This document shows positions 1-13,200 of a stretch of 64,000 nt of DNA, piece by piece. This DNA comes from Gaeumannomyces sp. JS-464. Taxonomy: Eukaryota > Ascomycota > Sordariomycetes > Magnaporthales > Magnaporthaceae. The stretch is taken from positions 8,184,001 through 8,248,000 of the forward strand of contig NGZR01000001.1 of assembly GCA_002197995.1 (NCBI GenBank), given 5' to 3'. Made by a program: the position numbers and the translations under genes. Under the pieces are notes generated by a model. The model was not told the DNA's origin. It saw nothing but the letters and a program-made list of their open reading frames with translations, and searched no databases. The first letter of the stretch is position 1; each line of letters opens with the position of its first letter.

Positions 1-330
1 CGCGAAAATCCAGCTTAAATATGTATTTAACAAGCGCTTTTTTTTCGGATTCCGTTAATTTCCGTAATTTGGGCATATGTCGCGTTAAGCAGGTTAGCCG
101 CTTTTGCGCCGGGCGAAAGTAAAATAATTAACCGCGTAAATTTTAGCGGCATTCCGGATGTTTAACTTTACATTCGAATTAATAGCTTAAAAAGCTAGGA
201 TAATCCTGCTTTTATCGCTTATGTTTACTATTGTTTGTTATGGAAATATTCGTAAATAAAGTTTAATTAACGCGTAAACGCGTATTAGTAATCCATTCGC
301 TTATTTAATCCACTTACTTGTAAATCACGT
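1..330 (-). mobile_element. Pogo/Fot1-type DNA transposon, 5' end only (pogo-1)
   Basis: The reverse complement matches the 5' third of the better preserved pogo copy at 8,402-10,262, covering the terminal repeat, the N-terminal leader and the start of the CENP-B-like helix-turn-helix (read as MPKLRKL in the other copies). The outer end is the terminal inverted repeat acgtgatttacaag, followed by TA at 331-332, the expected target duplication of the Tc1/mariner/pogo superfamily. The rest runs off the left edge of the window. Many C-to-T and G-to-A changes break the reading frame, so it is inactive. It appears to sit at the left end of the Gypsy-D remnant. Confidence 0.75.
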
Positions 331-489
331 TAACAAAAGTTTTAAAACGACGTTAATAAGCTTTTCGTTAATTACCGTAACGATATTACGCGGGTAATAA
401 CGGAATAAAAGGATTAATTTTTAACCGTATACGTAACATTTCTCGTATTAAAACGGCTGCTTTTTAAAAACCTAATTTTATACGCTAGC

Positions 490-1230
490 GATGGGGGCGG
501 TTTCGACGTTTAAAAAAACGCGGTTAAATATAAGTTTAACCGAAACGCGGAATTTATTAAAAACGACCGCGATAAATTTAAATATATTTAAGCGTGTTTA
601 GCTTTAAGCATTTAAAATGTGGTACGCTTTTATTACGAAATCGGAGGATTAAATAGTACGTATAATTTAGCCGATTTTATTTTTTACTTTAATACCATTT
701 TTAACAACCTTTATAAAAAAGCTTAAACTTTAGCGAAATTAAAAGCTTACCAAATGGAGCCGGGTTAAACGTTTATTTATTTTTATACCAAATTTAAAAT
801 GCTGTTAATATCCGTTAACGGATTAGGATAAGCGGACGAAATTAAAATTAATTACTTCCGCTTTTACATTTCCAACTGTATTCGTTTAACGGCGGTAACG
901 GGCTTATACGATACCACCTTTTATTAAAAAATAGTAACGGTATATAAACGCATTGCATAAGCATTAAAAGCGATCGATTTAAATAATAAATTCGGTAAAA
1001 AAGCATTATAACCCCCCGCTTTTACCCATACCGGAGGAAATACGAAGGATACTTCGATAATAAGCGTTAACGCGGTTTATATTAACGTATAACCGCTACG
1101 TAAATTACGCGCCTTTTAGGTATTCCAGGAAAAATTCCAACGGCGACGGAAATTCGAGGCGTATTTAAATTGTGGAAATAAAAAATACAAGCGACGAGTT
1201 TATCGGTACCGAAACGCGGTACGGTTAAAG
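490..1230 (+). pseudogene. Gypsy-D gag relic with zinc-knuckle remnant
   Basis: Forward translation across many stops gives a capsid-like stretch (for example KAYQMEPG and FIYFYTKFKMLL), then near 1,160-1,200 the residues NCGNKKYKRR. That matches a CCHC zinc knuckle in which His has become Tyr (CAC to TAC) and a Cys is lost, both changes expected from RIP. Gag packages element RNA into virus-like particles in the cytoplasm. The start codon is not recognisable and no long open frame remains. The call rests on position upstream of pol and on the knuckle remnant. Confidence 0.5.
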
Positions 1231-1999
1231 GAAGTTAAGTTAACCCCGACTTAAAACACCGGTATTAAAAGGGGAAAAAAGTAGCTTTTAATAAAAGACT
1301 TAATTAAAAGGGGAAATTGCGGTAGCGGATATAAATTGCAACTAATAAGCCATTTAAAAAAAAATGGAAAAACAAATTAAAAAAAATCGAACGAAGTATG
1401 AACGGCCCCCCGTTTTTAATCCTAATATTATTTAATTTTTCTTAATTTATTAATGTATAAATGGATTTAAAATGCGAATATTACACGGTAATAAACGAAA
1501 GATTTGCGATAAAATTCCAAATCGAAAAAATACGACTTTATAAACCACGATAGCTAGGAACGGTTTTAAAAAGGGCCTTGTTAGCTATTAGGTATTTTGC
1601 TAAATGTAAAATGGATATAAATGGCTAAGTAAAGCCTATCCTATTTTACATTATTTTAAGCATATTACGAAACGTTATTTTAAAATTTCTTTGGATAAAG
1701 CGCGAATAAGTTACTTTTAAAGCGGTTTCGAGCTATTTACAAATAAAGGTAATAAACTAGTTCGTAATTAAAAAAGCGAGGGCTTAATTAACCCCGGAAA
1801 ATTTTCCGGTAATTATTAGCAGTATTTTCGCCGCAATTTGCCGAAAATAGTAACGAAACCTTTAATAAGGTTATAAGTTTATATCCATTTCCTTAAAGGA
1901 AATAATACGAATATTACAATTTATTATTAAAACATTACCGTTTAACCGGTTAAAACTTAAATTATTTTAAAAATTAGCGAAATTCGCCGACCTTTTCGA

Positions 2000-4900
2000 T
2001 AAAACGAAAGCATTAAGGTTGCTTTTATACCGGGGGAATTTAAACCATTATATTAAATTAAAAAAAAACGATAACGGTTTTATTCCAAACCTTTTTTAAA
2101 AACGCTTATATAATATGCCGAAGGAATAATTCCTAAAACTGCGTAAACAAATTAGCGATTTAATAAATAAAAGTTAAATTCGCGTTAATTTATCCCCAGT
2201 AACCGCGCTTGTTTTAATAGTACGCAAATAGTTAAAAGGTTAGCGTTTATGCGTAAATTACCGTGCATTTAACGCGATTACGTTTTAAAATCGCTACTTT
2301 TTGCCGTTAATAAAAAAAATACTCCGCTTTTTATTAAAAGCGAAATGGTTTACGAAAATGGACGGTAAAGCCGCTTTTTATAAAATCCGGGTAGTAAAAG
2401 GCGAAAAACATTTAATAACGTTTTAAATACAATTCGGATTATTCGAATGGTTAATATGCCCGTTCGGCTTTATAAAAGCTTTAATAACATTTTAACGCTA
2501 TATTAACGGTATTTTAAGCGATATTTTTAACGATTTCGTATTAGCATATTTAAACGACGTGCTTATTTTTTCTTCGGGATTTTGCAAAAATTATATGGAA
2601 AAAGTGAAAAAAAATTTCCGTCGGTTAAAAAACGCCGGGTTAAATTTAAATTTGGAAAAAAGCGATTTTGTAATGCAAAAAGTTAAATATTTAAAGTTTA
2701 TAATTAAAGTAAAGGAAGGAATTTAAGCCGATTTAAAAAAAATCCGCGCGATTTGCGATTAAAAAGCATTAAAAAGATTTAAAAAATTTCGCGGTTTTTT
2801 TAACTTCGCTAATTTTTACCGAGATTTTATCGACAAATATTCGAAACTAATTACGCTATTACTAACTTTAACTAAAAAAAGGACTTCGTATCGATGGGAT
2901 TTTAAAATTAATATAGCATTTAAGCGGTTAAAGCTAGCGTTTATTTAAGCACTCGTATTAGCATAATAAAACCCAAAACAAAATACAAAGCTGGAATTAA
3001 ATTATTCCAAAACGGCTTTAAAAGGTTATTTATTTTAAAAAGGGAAAAACGGCTTATAACGATTAATTACTTACCATTCCGCCAAATTAAACAACGTATA
3101 ACGTAATTACATTATTTACGATAAAAAACTTTTAACGGTAATAAAATGCTTAAAAATTTGGAACGTAAAATTATAAAGCGTGTTTAAGCCGTTCCTAATT
3201 CTTATAAATTATAAAAGTTTGGAATATTTTTTTAAACTTCGAAAAATGTTCGAAAAATAAATGCGTTAAACGGAAATATTAGCGAAATTTAATTATAATT
3301 TGTAATACCGACTAAAAAAATACGCAATATTACCGAACGCGCTATTACGGAAAAAATAAAACGAAAAGGGAGGGATATATAAAGTAACGCTATTATAACT
3401 AATATAACCCGGTTAAAGCATAACGCTAGTAAAGTTTTATATTAACTTCGTATTTATAACCATTTTATCCCCGAGTTAAATTTATAATAAGTTAATACGA
3501 AAAAAAACTTTAACATTTAACCCGGCCTAATTATTAATACGAAGTTATATTTACGTTATACCCCTTTTAACAAAAGCTATTATTTTTCGCAAATAAGTTT
3601 TAACAAATGTATAAAACAAAATGTTACGCCGTGATAAAATATACGAATATAAGCTTATAATAATCCAGCAAAATGCGTGTAATTTTCCCTTAAAAGCTAA
3701 TATAAAAACGCAAATAGCAAATTGCGAAATTAATGCAAAAAAGTATTTTAATATAAAAAGCGGTTATAACTTTTAGTTTAAAATTATTAATTACCATTTT
3801 AATTTAAAAAGTATACGCTTTTTCGATCGTGGATTACGCGGGTTAAAATAACATATTCGCCGTTTTATACCGGGATTATTATTAGGATGGAATATTACAA
3901 AATATAGCACGATTTGTTCGTAATTGCGATATATGCCGCAAATCCCGCCCGTTACGATAATATAAATAAAGGTTATTACGCCCCTTTTTAATTTTAAACC
4001 AGTTTTAAAAAAACATTTCGATAAATTTTATAATAAAATTTCCCGTTATTATAAGAGGACCGGAATATTTAATAGTAATTATTAACAAATTATTAAAATA
4101 TATCCAGTTAAAAGCTATGTATAATATAAAAGTAAAAGAATATGCAGTAAAGTTTCGTTTTATTTGGTAACGATTTCGTAGCTTTTCGAATAATATTATA
4201 TTCGATAAAAATTCGAATTAGGTTGGAAAATTTTAAATAAAACTATACTTTTAAATGGAAATCGAACAATTGCTTTTTATATCCTTTCATTTTAAAATAA
4301 ACGGGGGTATAAAACGAGCAAATTAAAAAATCCAGCACTATTTACGCTGTTTTATTATTTTCGCGCAAATTAATTGGTTATAATACTTTAACGTTTGCTA
4401 GCTCGCGTTTAATAATAAAATTCGATTATTACGGGATATAACTTTAACCGTTTACTTTTTGGATTTAATATTAACCCGATTTTAACATACCTTTTATTAA
4501 ATAACGCGTTTAAAACTAATAAAAAAAAGCGCGTTTTCGCTTTTTTAACCCATTTACGCGAAGGATTAAAACTCGTTATAATAGCCGCGGCATTCGCGTA
4601 ATAATAATAAAAGTTTTAAGCGAATAGGTTTCGCTGTTCGGCCGAAAAATACAAAATAGGGGATAAGGTTTAGCTATTTTTTCGCAATATTAAAATAAAC
4701 CGCTTTAATAAAAAGCTAAATTAGGTAGTAAATAAATACGAAATGGTTACGGTTTTAATTCTTTTTATTATTATATTAAATATGTTTAAAAGCATTTACT
4801 TTATTTTTTACGTTAAATTAATCGAACGAATAGCGAACGACCCGCTGCCGTTATAAATAAATACGAATATATAATTAAGCCCCGTTTTAATCCTATTACC

Positions 4901-5045
4901 AAAAGATAGCGAACTTTGGAAAAAGTGGTTTATAAAAAAGATTTTGGCAATAAAAAACGCTAAAAAGCGGGGAAAAAAGCAGGTATTAATAAAATAAGTA
5001 AAATGGGATAAAGCGGATTAAAACCCATTGGAAAAATTTTAAAAA
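2000..5045 (+). pseudogene. Gypsy-D pol relic (RT, RNase H, integrase, chromodomain)
   Basis: Readable pieces in order: RT core with GLFEWLICPFGFIKALITF and the active-site block AYLNDVLIFS at 2,544-2,570; the RT-to-RNase H linker with RGFFNFANFYRDFI; an integrase zinc-finger remnant CDICRKSRP near 3,930-3,955; and a chromodomain-like end near 4,900-5,045 (KKWFIKKILAIKNAKKRG, then QVLIK). The RT YLDD motif reads YLND at 2,547-2,558, so the first catalytic Asp has become Asn (GAC to AAC). Dozens of TAA and TAG codons replace Gln and Trp codons. The protein once copied and inserted the element; it cannot be functional now. Confidence 0.75.
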
Positions 5046-5049
5046 TACA

Positions 5050-7230
5050 ATAGCAATAGTAAATTTCAAAGCGCAATAGGGGAACGCGCGCATTTAAAAC
5101 GGTTTTAAACTGCGAAATAAAAGAAAGCAAACGGCGGCGTTACGTAAATAAGGGAAACGCGTTACGGGTGTTTAATTACTTAAGGATAAAAAAAAGCCGG
5201 GAAGCGGGCAAGCGCGTATTATATAAAAGCACGAAGTTAAAGCAACCTTTAATTTAATTATAATTACGAACGATACGATAAAAAGCAAAAAGCGCGCCGG
5301 CTTCGGAAACTTAGCGAAGAAAAATAAAAACGAACGCCGAGGTTAAAACGCGCTAATTTAAATACGAAAATAAAAAAAAGCTTTAGCACGATAAGTTATC
5401 GCTATGCTTAAAACCTAATTCCAAAAAAAAACCGCGCATAATACGGAGGGAAGGCGGAATTAAAACGCGTTTTTATCGTTAAAGGACTTTTCCTTTTCGA
5501 GCTTAAAAGGGGAACGGTACCGACGGGAAAAGGAGCTGCCGCCGTTATAATTAATATCCCGGCGATAACGACGCTTTTTACGGTATTAAGCGGGACGAAA
5601 AAAGGGCGACGGTTTATAACGGCTCGAGTTAAAATAATAAGTAAAACGACGACGTACCGAGCTTTTACCAAATTAAATACGGTTATTACTACCTATTTAA
5701 ATAATAACGTTAATAAGCCGGTTATTGCGCGTTTTAGCGCGACGTTCCGCTTTTATTTAAAACTTTTGCGAACGATTAACGGCGCCGTTATTAAAAGCAT
5801 ACGAGGAAAGGCTAATTATTTATATAAAGCCGAAATTACGGATAAGCGTATTTATAAACTGTTAATTTTAATTGCTATAACGGGAAAAAGTATTAACCGC
5901 ATTACCGAAAATTAAAGCGTTTTTTCGCAGGGTTAGCATTTTAAATATGCTAACGGTTAAAGTTTGCGTTAATTTCGTTAAAAAATCGCGATTAATATTG
6001 GTAAATAATAAGGTATTCGCAAGTAAAAATTAATTGCGAGCTTTTACCGGAAAAAACGTTAAACGTAAAAATATGTCGATTATTAATCGTTATAATAAAA
6101 AGGTTACGCCGGGCACGGCGAAAGGCAAGGTTTAAAGCGTAAATAGCATTAAAAATGTTATAACCCGTTATTTTTCCTTTATGGTAACGGTTGCAAATTT
6201 GTCCGGGTCGGTACTTTTTGCAAGCCACGACTTTAATAACTTTCGATTTTTAAAAGCACGTATCGCATTTGTACTTTTAATAAATAAAAGCCGCGTGCTT
6301 TTCGTTTAACGAGTTACCCGTTAAATTAATCGCGTCGGTAACGCGACGGTTTTTATCGCGTTTATATTAAAAAACATAATGGGTTAAATACGAATAACAA
6401 ACGGGCGCGGAAAAATTTACGCGTTTAAACGGATCGTCGCTACTATCGCTAAAAGGCGGAGGAAAAGCGGCAACGGTAGCAAATATCGTGGAAAACGTAC
6501 AAGTGGGAATTAACGTTCGTAACGAAATAAAAGCGCAATAAATGCGGAAAAAACCAAAGCTAAAAACGGAATCGCACAAAAGGGCAAAACGACGGCAGCG
6601 GCGAAATAAAGCGAAGACGGAGCCGTAACGGGTAAAAAACGAAAATTGTTAATTAGCATTTAGGAAAAAGGGCGGAGGAAAAACGAAAATGGTTAAAACG
6701 AAAAGCTAAAGTTAAAACGATAACGAGCGAAATCTTTTTTTTTAGCAAAAGCGAAATCGCAAAAAGGATAAATAAATTACGCGAAGCAACCAAAGGTAAA
6801 TATAAAAAAGGAAAAGAAAAAGCGAGGTAATTAAAAACTATAAAACAATTAAAAGGTAAACCGTCGTTACCGATAAAAAAAAAGGAACGCCCGGGTTAAA
6901 ATACGAAAAACCCAAGCACCCATTTAAAGGCCGACCCGGGGCCGAATATACTAATAATACCCCCAATACGGCACGAGGTTTTCTAATAAACGGGCCATTT
7001 ATGTTAACAAAACGCGCGAAAAACGGGAAAAGAACGAAACAATTAAAAAGGCGAGCCTAAAAGAAGCGGCTATGTTATAGTTCCGTACTTTAAGCACGAA
7101 AGTGATAATTTAAAAGTTACTTTTAAGTTAACTCGTATATATATAAAAACCACATAACCTTTTTTATAACCTTTTTTTTTCCTTTTTATTTTTTAAAATA
7201 ACATTACTTTAACCTTTATTAGCGACCACT
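5050..7230. other. AT-rich unassigned stretch with a Cys-rich minus-strand relic
   Basis: No intact gene. Reading the minus strand from about 6,580 down to 5,990 gives a Cys-rich piece (KCDTCFQKSK, then ACKKYRPGQICNRYHKGK) that looks like a decayed zinc-binding region. It lies just 3' of the Gypsy-D chromodomain and antisense to it, the same relative place as the antisense ORFs of Gypsy-A/B/C, so it may be the equivalent gene of the Gypsy-D family; this is inference. The segment at about 6,890-7,010 keeps more G+C than its surroundings. No LTR or terminal repeat was recognised. Confidence 0.3.
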
Positions 7231-7232
7231 TA

Positions 7233-7849
7233 ATGGCTAGGTTTATTACACCGCTTTTTATTAGTAGTAAATACTTTCCTTTTTTACCATTTCCCATTCC
7301 CTTTTGCTTTAACAGGATATCCGGTCGGGTGCGAAAACGTCCTTTTGCGAAAAAAACCGTTAATCGTAAAAAGCTTTTAGCGATTATCCTTTTTCATTCT
7401 TTCGAAATGCTTTTTTGCTTTTACTATTACGAGGTTTTAAAGCGTAAAAAATGTAAAGCTTTTTTTTAGGACTCGTCCCGATGCGTAAAATGCTTTCGGA
7501 TTAACCGATTAAAGTGCGATATTTTAGGGCCTTCGCTTATAAAGCTCCGAAATATCGTCGTATAACATTCCCAATTTAAAGCCGAGTTAAAAAAAGCGGA
7601 GGAAAAGTTTTCCGTTTTCGGAAATAAAAACGAATGTGGTTGGAAAAAATAATGCGCGCGGTGCGCCGTGGTATTAATTTAGTAGAAAAATTAAAGCGTA
7701 TCGAGCGGGAAGAGGCCGACCGGGAGGCTTGTTAGGCTGCCTCGCATCCCGAGCCATTCGGGGCTCCTGCCGTTTCCCCCGATTGGCAATCGTTCGAAGT
7801 TAACCCTAATTTGGATTTGCTTGCCTTTTTTAACCGTGGTAAGTTGTAA
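7233..7849 (+). pseudogene. Antisense coiled-coil ORF of Gypsy-A (conserved in copies A, B, C)
   Basis: This ORF lies at the 3' end of the retrotransposon but on the opposite strand to gag-pol. It starts with an ATG at 7,233 equivalent to the ATG at 48,947 in Gypsy-C, has a basic Pro/Arg N-terminal part, then a charged helical region (KAELKKAEEK; RAVRRGINLVEKLKRIEREE) with heptad-like spacing, and ends in VNPNLDLLAFFNRGKL followed by TAA at 7,847-7,849. Copy A has lost one A near 7,606-7,612 relative to B, plus stops, so it is broken. The segment 7,640-7,830 is clearly less RIP-mutated than its flanks. The function is unknown; nuclear or nucleic-acid-binding roles would be guesses. Confidence 0.55.
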
Positions 7850-8401
7850 CTTTTTTTAATAACTTTTTTGGGTTTTATAGCGTATTAGGTATGGCTTTGG
7901 TTTTTTTGCCGAGGTTTCGGGTTCGAATTTCGGCACGATTATTGCTAGGGACCCGATTGTCGAGTTTTCGCCGATTGGTTTTTTAGCTATTTTTGCTTTT
8001 GCTAACCTTTTTGTAAGTGCTTTTACCGGTATTCCGTTAAAGCTTTTTTAGCAATTTACAAAGTTGGTTGCTTTTTCCACGTGTTTCCCTCGTGGCCGTA
8101 CTTTTTCCATTTAATTAGGTATTTTTAAGCCTATTTTTTAGCTTATAGTTTAAAATTTTTTTCGATTTCGTACTTTTATTTTAAGTCGATTTTATTAACT
8201 TGTTACTTTTAAAGCCCGGTAATGTTAATTTAAATAAGGAAATATAAAAAACCGGGTAGGATTTTATAATTAGCGGTAATTGGAGTTTATAATTTACGTT
8301 CGAAACCTTTTTTAATATTTTAAAAGGTTTTAGTTTTTTTATAATTTAGCTTATCGCTCGGTCGTTTTGTTTTAATATTGCGTCGAAAAAGATAAACGTT
8401 A

Positions 8402-10262
8402 ACGTGGTTTACAAGCGAGTGCTATACATAAACGAGTGTTACAATTAACGCGTTCACGCGTTAATCCAACTTTATCTACGAATATTTCCATAACAAACAA
8501 TGGCAAACCAAAACGACGAACGCAAAATTGTTTTAGCCCTTTAAGCGATCGCATCGAATCCACAATTAAATATACGGGGCGCCGCTAAAATTTACGAAAT
8601 CGACTTTTCCACTTTCGCTTAGCGAAAGCGCGGTTAACCTGCTTAACGCGACATTATGCCCAAATTACGGAAATTAACGGAATTTAAAAAAAAGGCGCTT
8701 ATTAAATACATATTTAAGCTGGATTCGCGAGCATTCCCTCCCCGGCCTTTTAGTGTTAAAAATATGGCTAACCGATTGCTTGCCGAACGCGACGCGGGCG
8801 TTGTCGGCAAAAACTGGGTCGCGAACTTCGTTAAGCGCCGCGCAAAGCTCGGTACGCGCTGGATTCGAAAATACGACTATTAAAAAGCCAAATGCGAAAA
8901 TCCTAAGCTCGTTTTTACGTGGTTCGACTTTATACGAAACACTATAGCTAAATATGGCATTATAAATAACGACATTTACAATTTCGACGAAACCGGTTTT
9001 TTTATAGGCATAATCGCCGCCGTTATGGTTATTATAATATCGGAAAGCCGTAGTAAAGCAAAGCTGGTTTAGCTTAGCAACCGGAAATGGGTATAATTAT
9101 TTAAAAAGTTAATTGTTGCGGTTAAGCGATCCCCCCTTTTATTATTATTAAAAGGCATACTATTTAGCTAATTGGTATTTAAAAACCGATTTTTTACTCG
9201 ACTGGTTATTTTAACAAAAATTCCAACGGGTAAATTACGAATAAGCTCGGTTTAAATGGATTTAGCATTTCGATAAACATATTGCAGCCCGTAAAAAAAG
9301 GTCCCATCGTTTGTTAATGTTAAACGGGTATAAAAGCTACCATTCGACGAATCGATTTCGAGCTTTATTGCTAAAAATATAACATCGTTACGCTTTGCAT
9401 ACCTCCGTATTCGTTTTTTTTTTTAACCGCTTAACGTTAAGTGTTTTAACCCGTTAAAAAAAGCGTACGGTCGATAAGTCGAAAATTTAATAAGGTTACA
9501 CGTTAACCACGTAATTAAAATCGAGTTCCTTTCGGCGTTTAAAACGGCATTTTTTAACTTTATAACCGAAAAAAACATTCGAAAAAGCTTTCGAAAAGCT
9601 AGCTTTGCTTTTTTAATCCGGAATCGGTTTTAACTAAGCTGGATGTAAGGTTACGAATTTTAACTCCCTCGAAAAAGCCTTTAAGTAACGCCGAACTTTG
9701 GACTTTTAAAACGCCTTAAACAGTTAAAGACGCAATTTCGCAATTCGAACATATTAAAACTCGAATTTCCAATTACTAAAGCAGCTTTTCGTTACCCATG
9801 CTAACGGTTGTAAACCAATTAACGAAAAAGGCTAAAGCAATTATGCATTAGGTTAACCTTTTAAAAGAAAAGTGCTTTAAGTTACGAAAGGCGAACGAAG
9901 CGCTAAGTAAACGCCGGAAAGCCAAAAAAACACGTGTTCGATAAGGAGGGTTACACATTATCGAAAAAATACGAAATGTTTTAAACCAGCAGGAGCTAAA
10001 TGGGCAGTTATAGCAAAAAATGCGCGATTATAGGGGTTAAAAAAAAAGGGCGATAATAACTTGTCGGCGATGTGGCATTTGCGGTAAAACCGGACATAAT
10101 GCGCGCATTTGCCAGGAAAAAGTAAAAACGTCCGATATATACAGTTCCGAATAGTTTAAATGGATTTTTTAGCGTTATTGGGTTAGCATGCGCGTTAATT
10201 AACCGGAGGTCGGGTGTGGGTGTGGCATTTGCTTATGTGTGGCACTCGCTTATAAACCACGT
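8402..10262 (+). mobile_element. Full-length pogo/Fot1-type transposon (pogo-2), 1,861 bp, nested in Gypsy-A
   Basis: The terminal inverted repeats are acgtggtttacaagcgagtg at 8,402 and its complement, with a few changes, ending at 10,262. The element is flanked by TA at 8,400-8,401 and 10,263-10,264. The equivalent uninterrupted sequence (aaacgctatccccc) is present in Gypsy-C near 50,033-50,046, confirming a clean TA insertion. It encodes a single transposase. It is one of three related copies here, with pogo-1 and pogo-3. Confidence 0.93.
8500..10154 (+). pseudogene. Pogo/Fot1-family DDE transposase with C-terminal zinc knuckle, RIP-inactivated
   Basis: The start is ATG at 8,500 (MANQNDERKIVLAL), a psq-like N-terminus. 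A CENP-B-type DNA-binding region follows (MPKLRKLTEF at 8,656, MANRLLAERDA, VGKNWVANFVKRR), then the DDE domain, and a CCHC knuckle CGICGKTGHNARIC at about 10,071-10,113 just before TAG at 10,152-10,154. The first catalytic Asp survives (NFDETGF, 8,986-8,988). The second is Asn (LMLNGYKSYH, 9,323-9,325) and the third is Asn (PLNVKCF, 9,433-9,435), both GAC to AAC. Stops are scattered through the middle. The family cuts and pastes at TA sites. Confidence 0.9.
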
Positions 10263-13200
10263 TATCCTTTTTTTTTAAAAGTTAATTTTTCGATTTTTTT
10301 TTTGTTTAAGTACTTATGCGGTACCGTAGCTTTTTTAACTTTATTTGGAAATGTTTATGCAGTTTAATAAGCTCCGTTATTTATATTTCCGTTATTAAAG
10401 CATATTTTCCTATTTTGGGTTTTTTATACGTTATAGCGTAAACCCGTAATTCGAATAAAACGGTATAATTTTTATGCTTTTATAAATTAAATTATTATAA
10501 GCGAATTAAGCTATGGGAAGTAATTATACCTAGTCGTTTTATTTATAATTAACGTAATAACGTAAATATTACTTTATGCTTTAATTCGTTCGCTTTATTT
10601 ATTTATTTATTTAAAAGTGGTAAACCGTAAATAAAAAGTATTTAGCTTTTATTAAAGCCGTAAGCTTTTTTTAAAATTTATTTATAAATAGCTTATTTTT
10701 ATCCGTAATTAAACGGTTTAACGTGCCGTATTCCGCTATTACGTGCTTAATAAAAACGTACGTTAACTCGGTAGCGTTACTGCTTTTTTATACGGTAAAA
10801 ATAAAGCATATTTGGTAAACTTATTTATTATTACCAGTATATTATCGTATTTTACTGTAATTATCGGTTTTTTAAATTGGGAAAGTTTAATAACAAAATT
10901 TATAGTAACTTTTTGCTATATTCCGTCCGGTATTAGCAAAAGTTGCAATAACGTATATGGTTTATGCCTATTGGCTTTGTTTTTAGCATAATTTTCGCAA
11001 TCCTTTATTACGTTTTATATTTCGGCTCGAGTTTTTGCAAACTCGTAATATTATTATAACCGTTTTATGTTTTTTTTTACGCTTTAATAGCCGTGTGCTA
11101 ACTGGTTGTAAATTTGTTAAATTTTTTTAAAGTTTAAACTTTTGCTTACCGGACCGTTTTAGCGAGTATTTTTTATGTTAAAACTAAAAATCCGTTTGGT
11201 TTTTTCGTTAAAATTACCCGTGTTTTTTTTTAAATATTACAACCTAATGGTTCGGTTATCGTTTAAAACATCCGCCCGGCCGTTTTTCGACCTTTTCCGG
11301 TATTCGATTCGAATGTCGTAGTTTTGTAAAAATTCGCTTTAACAAATTTATCGTTCATTAGGTTTTTAACTAATAGTAAAATATATTAGGTTTTATAATC
11401 CGTATATATTATAACTTAATACTTCGCTTTATAAAAGTACGGTCGCCATTTTTTAAATGCTTAAATAATTGCTAAAAGTTTTTATTATAAATTTAATAAT
11501 TTAATTTAAATTTATTTAATTTTTGCGAAAAAACGCGCAAAAGTGCAACCGTTTTAATCGTTTCGTTATTCGAATTAACCGCCCGATCGCGTAATTTAAC
11601 GCGTCGGTTTTTACTTTAAAAGGTTTTTTTAAGTTTAAAAGCGCTAATATTAGTTCTTTTATTACGGCTTTTGTAATTACTCGAAAGCTTTTTATTTTTA
11701 TCCTTTTTAATAAAATTAATTATTTTTAGTAAAGTTTGTAAATAGTATAGCGATTTTGTTATAATTACGGATAAACTGTTTATAAAAGTTTAAAAACCTT
11801 AGAAACTTTTATATTTTCGTAACGTTTTTAAATATAAGCCACTTTTTAACTTTTTTTAACTTTTTTAAAGTTTATATAAACCTATTCGAATGTAATTACG
11901 AACTTTAAAAAAGCGACTTTTTACGAATGCTATTCGCACTTTTTTAGTTTAATAAAAAGCTTTATATTAAGTAGTTTTTAAACATTTTATATACGTGCTA
12001 CTTATGCTTTTTCATCGTTTCCGAAAAATGAAAATATTATTTAAATACGCGAGGATAAAAACGTTAAAATGCTCGCGTAGCATATAATTAATTATTTTTT
12101 GGAATGTAATTAATGCATTAGTAAATTTAAAGTTATTATTAAAAACTTATAGCATTTAAACTTTATTTTAAAAGCTGTAAGCCATTTTTAACCCTTTTTA
12201 ATTCGTATTAAGTTATAAGTTTTTTTTAAGTTTAAAACCGTAAAATATTAAGCTTTGCCGAGCTTATTTCGTAATTCGTCGATAAAAAGCAAAAAATATT
12301 AATTTTTAATTGTAGCCTCGTTTAATAAGCGGTAATCGATGCATATTCGTTTCGTTCCGTTTTTTTTTCTTTTTTATAAAATCCCGTATCCTATTAAAAA
12401 ATCGAAAGGTTTAATATGCCCTTTTCGTAAGTTTTTTTCCAACTGTTTTTTTAACATTTCCTATTATTAGGGGCTAAATTAGTACAGCTTTTGGTATTTA
12501 AATTGCGTTTTTAATTTAAGTTTAATTTTAAAATTAAACGGTTTATGTTTAAAAAGCACCGTTTTTAAGTTTTTTTTAAACAATTTTTCGTATTTATAAT
12601 ATTTTTTTAAAACATTCGCAAGCCGTTTTTTAATGTTAGTTTAATCGTTTTAATCGCTTTCCATTTTAAATAATTATGTATTTATTAATATTAAATGTAA
12701 AGGTGGATTGCTAAGTTTTATTACCGTTATAACTTTTTTTCGTTACTTTTTATGCTTACGGTTTAAAGTTCGTAATTAGCGAACCGTTTTAATTATTTAT
12801 AACTTTTTTTATTGGATTTAACCGGTGGCCTAATTTATCCGTAAGTTATTTTTTTTAAATTAAAGGATTTCGAAACTTACATTTCCTTTTTTTATATTTA
12901 ATTTATTTAATATAATAATAACGTTTTCCCCATTTCGGGTGCGTAATAATATTAGTTATGTTTTTCGATCGATTTATTTTTTATTATAAGCGACGGGTAT
13001 TTTTTCGACCGTTTTTAATTAATACGGTTAATGTTTTCGTTTTATAGGAATTTTATACCGTTTAACCGTTTATAGCGATACGTAATCGCTTTATATTTCG
13101 CAACCGATTATTACTTTAACCTTTTTTTTTTAATATTCCATTTAAAACATTAATAGGTTATATAATTAATTCGATTTTGCTATCGCGAGGGTTTTTATTA

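Larger units (their letters stand above)
333..5100 (+). mobile_element. Ty3/Gypsy retrotransposon remnant (Gypsy-D), chromodomain type
   Basis: A heavily RIP-mutated LTR retrotransposon read left to right: gag with a zinc-knuckle relic (about 500-1,230), reverse transcriptase (about 2,300-2,900), RNase H (about 2,900-3,300), integrase zinc finger and core (about 3,800-4,500) and a C-terminal chromodomain (about 4,900-5,045). The order RT before integrase is diagnostic for Ty3/Gypsy, and the terminal chromodomain places it among the chromoviruses. I find no LTR at either end: the left end abuts pogo-1 and the right end fades into unassigned AT-rich DNA. It differs in sequence from the Gypsy-A/B/C family in this window, so it is a separate family. 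Confidence 0.75.
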
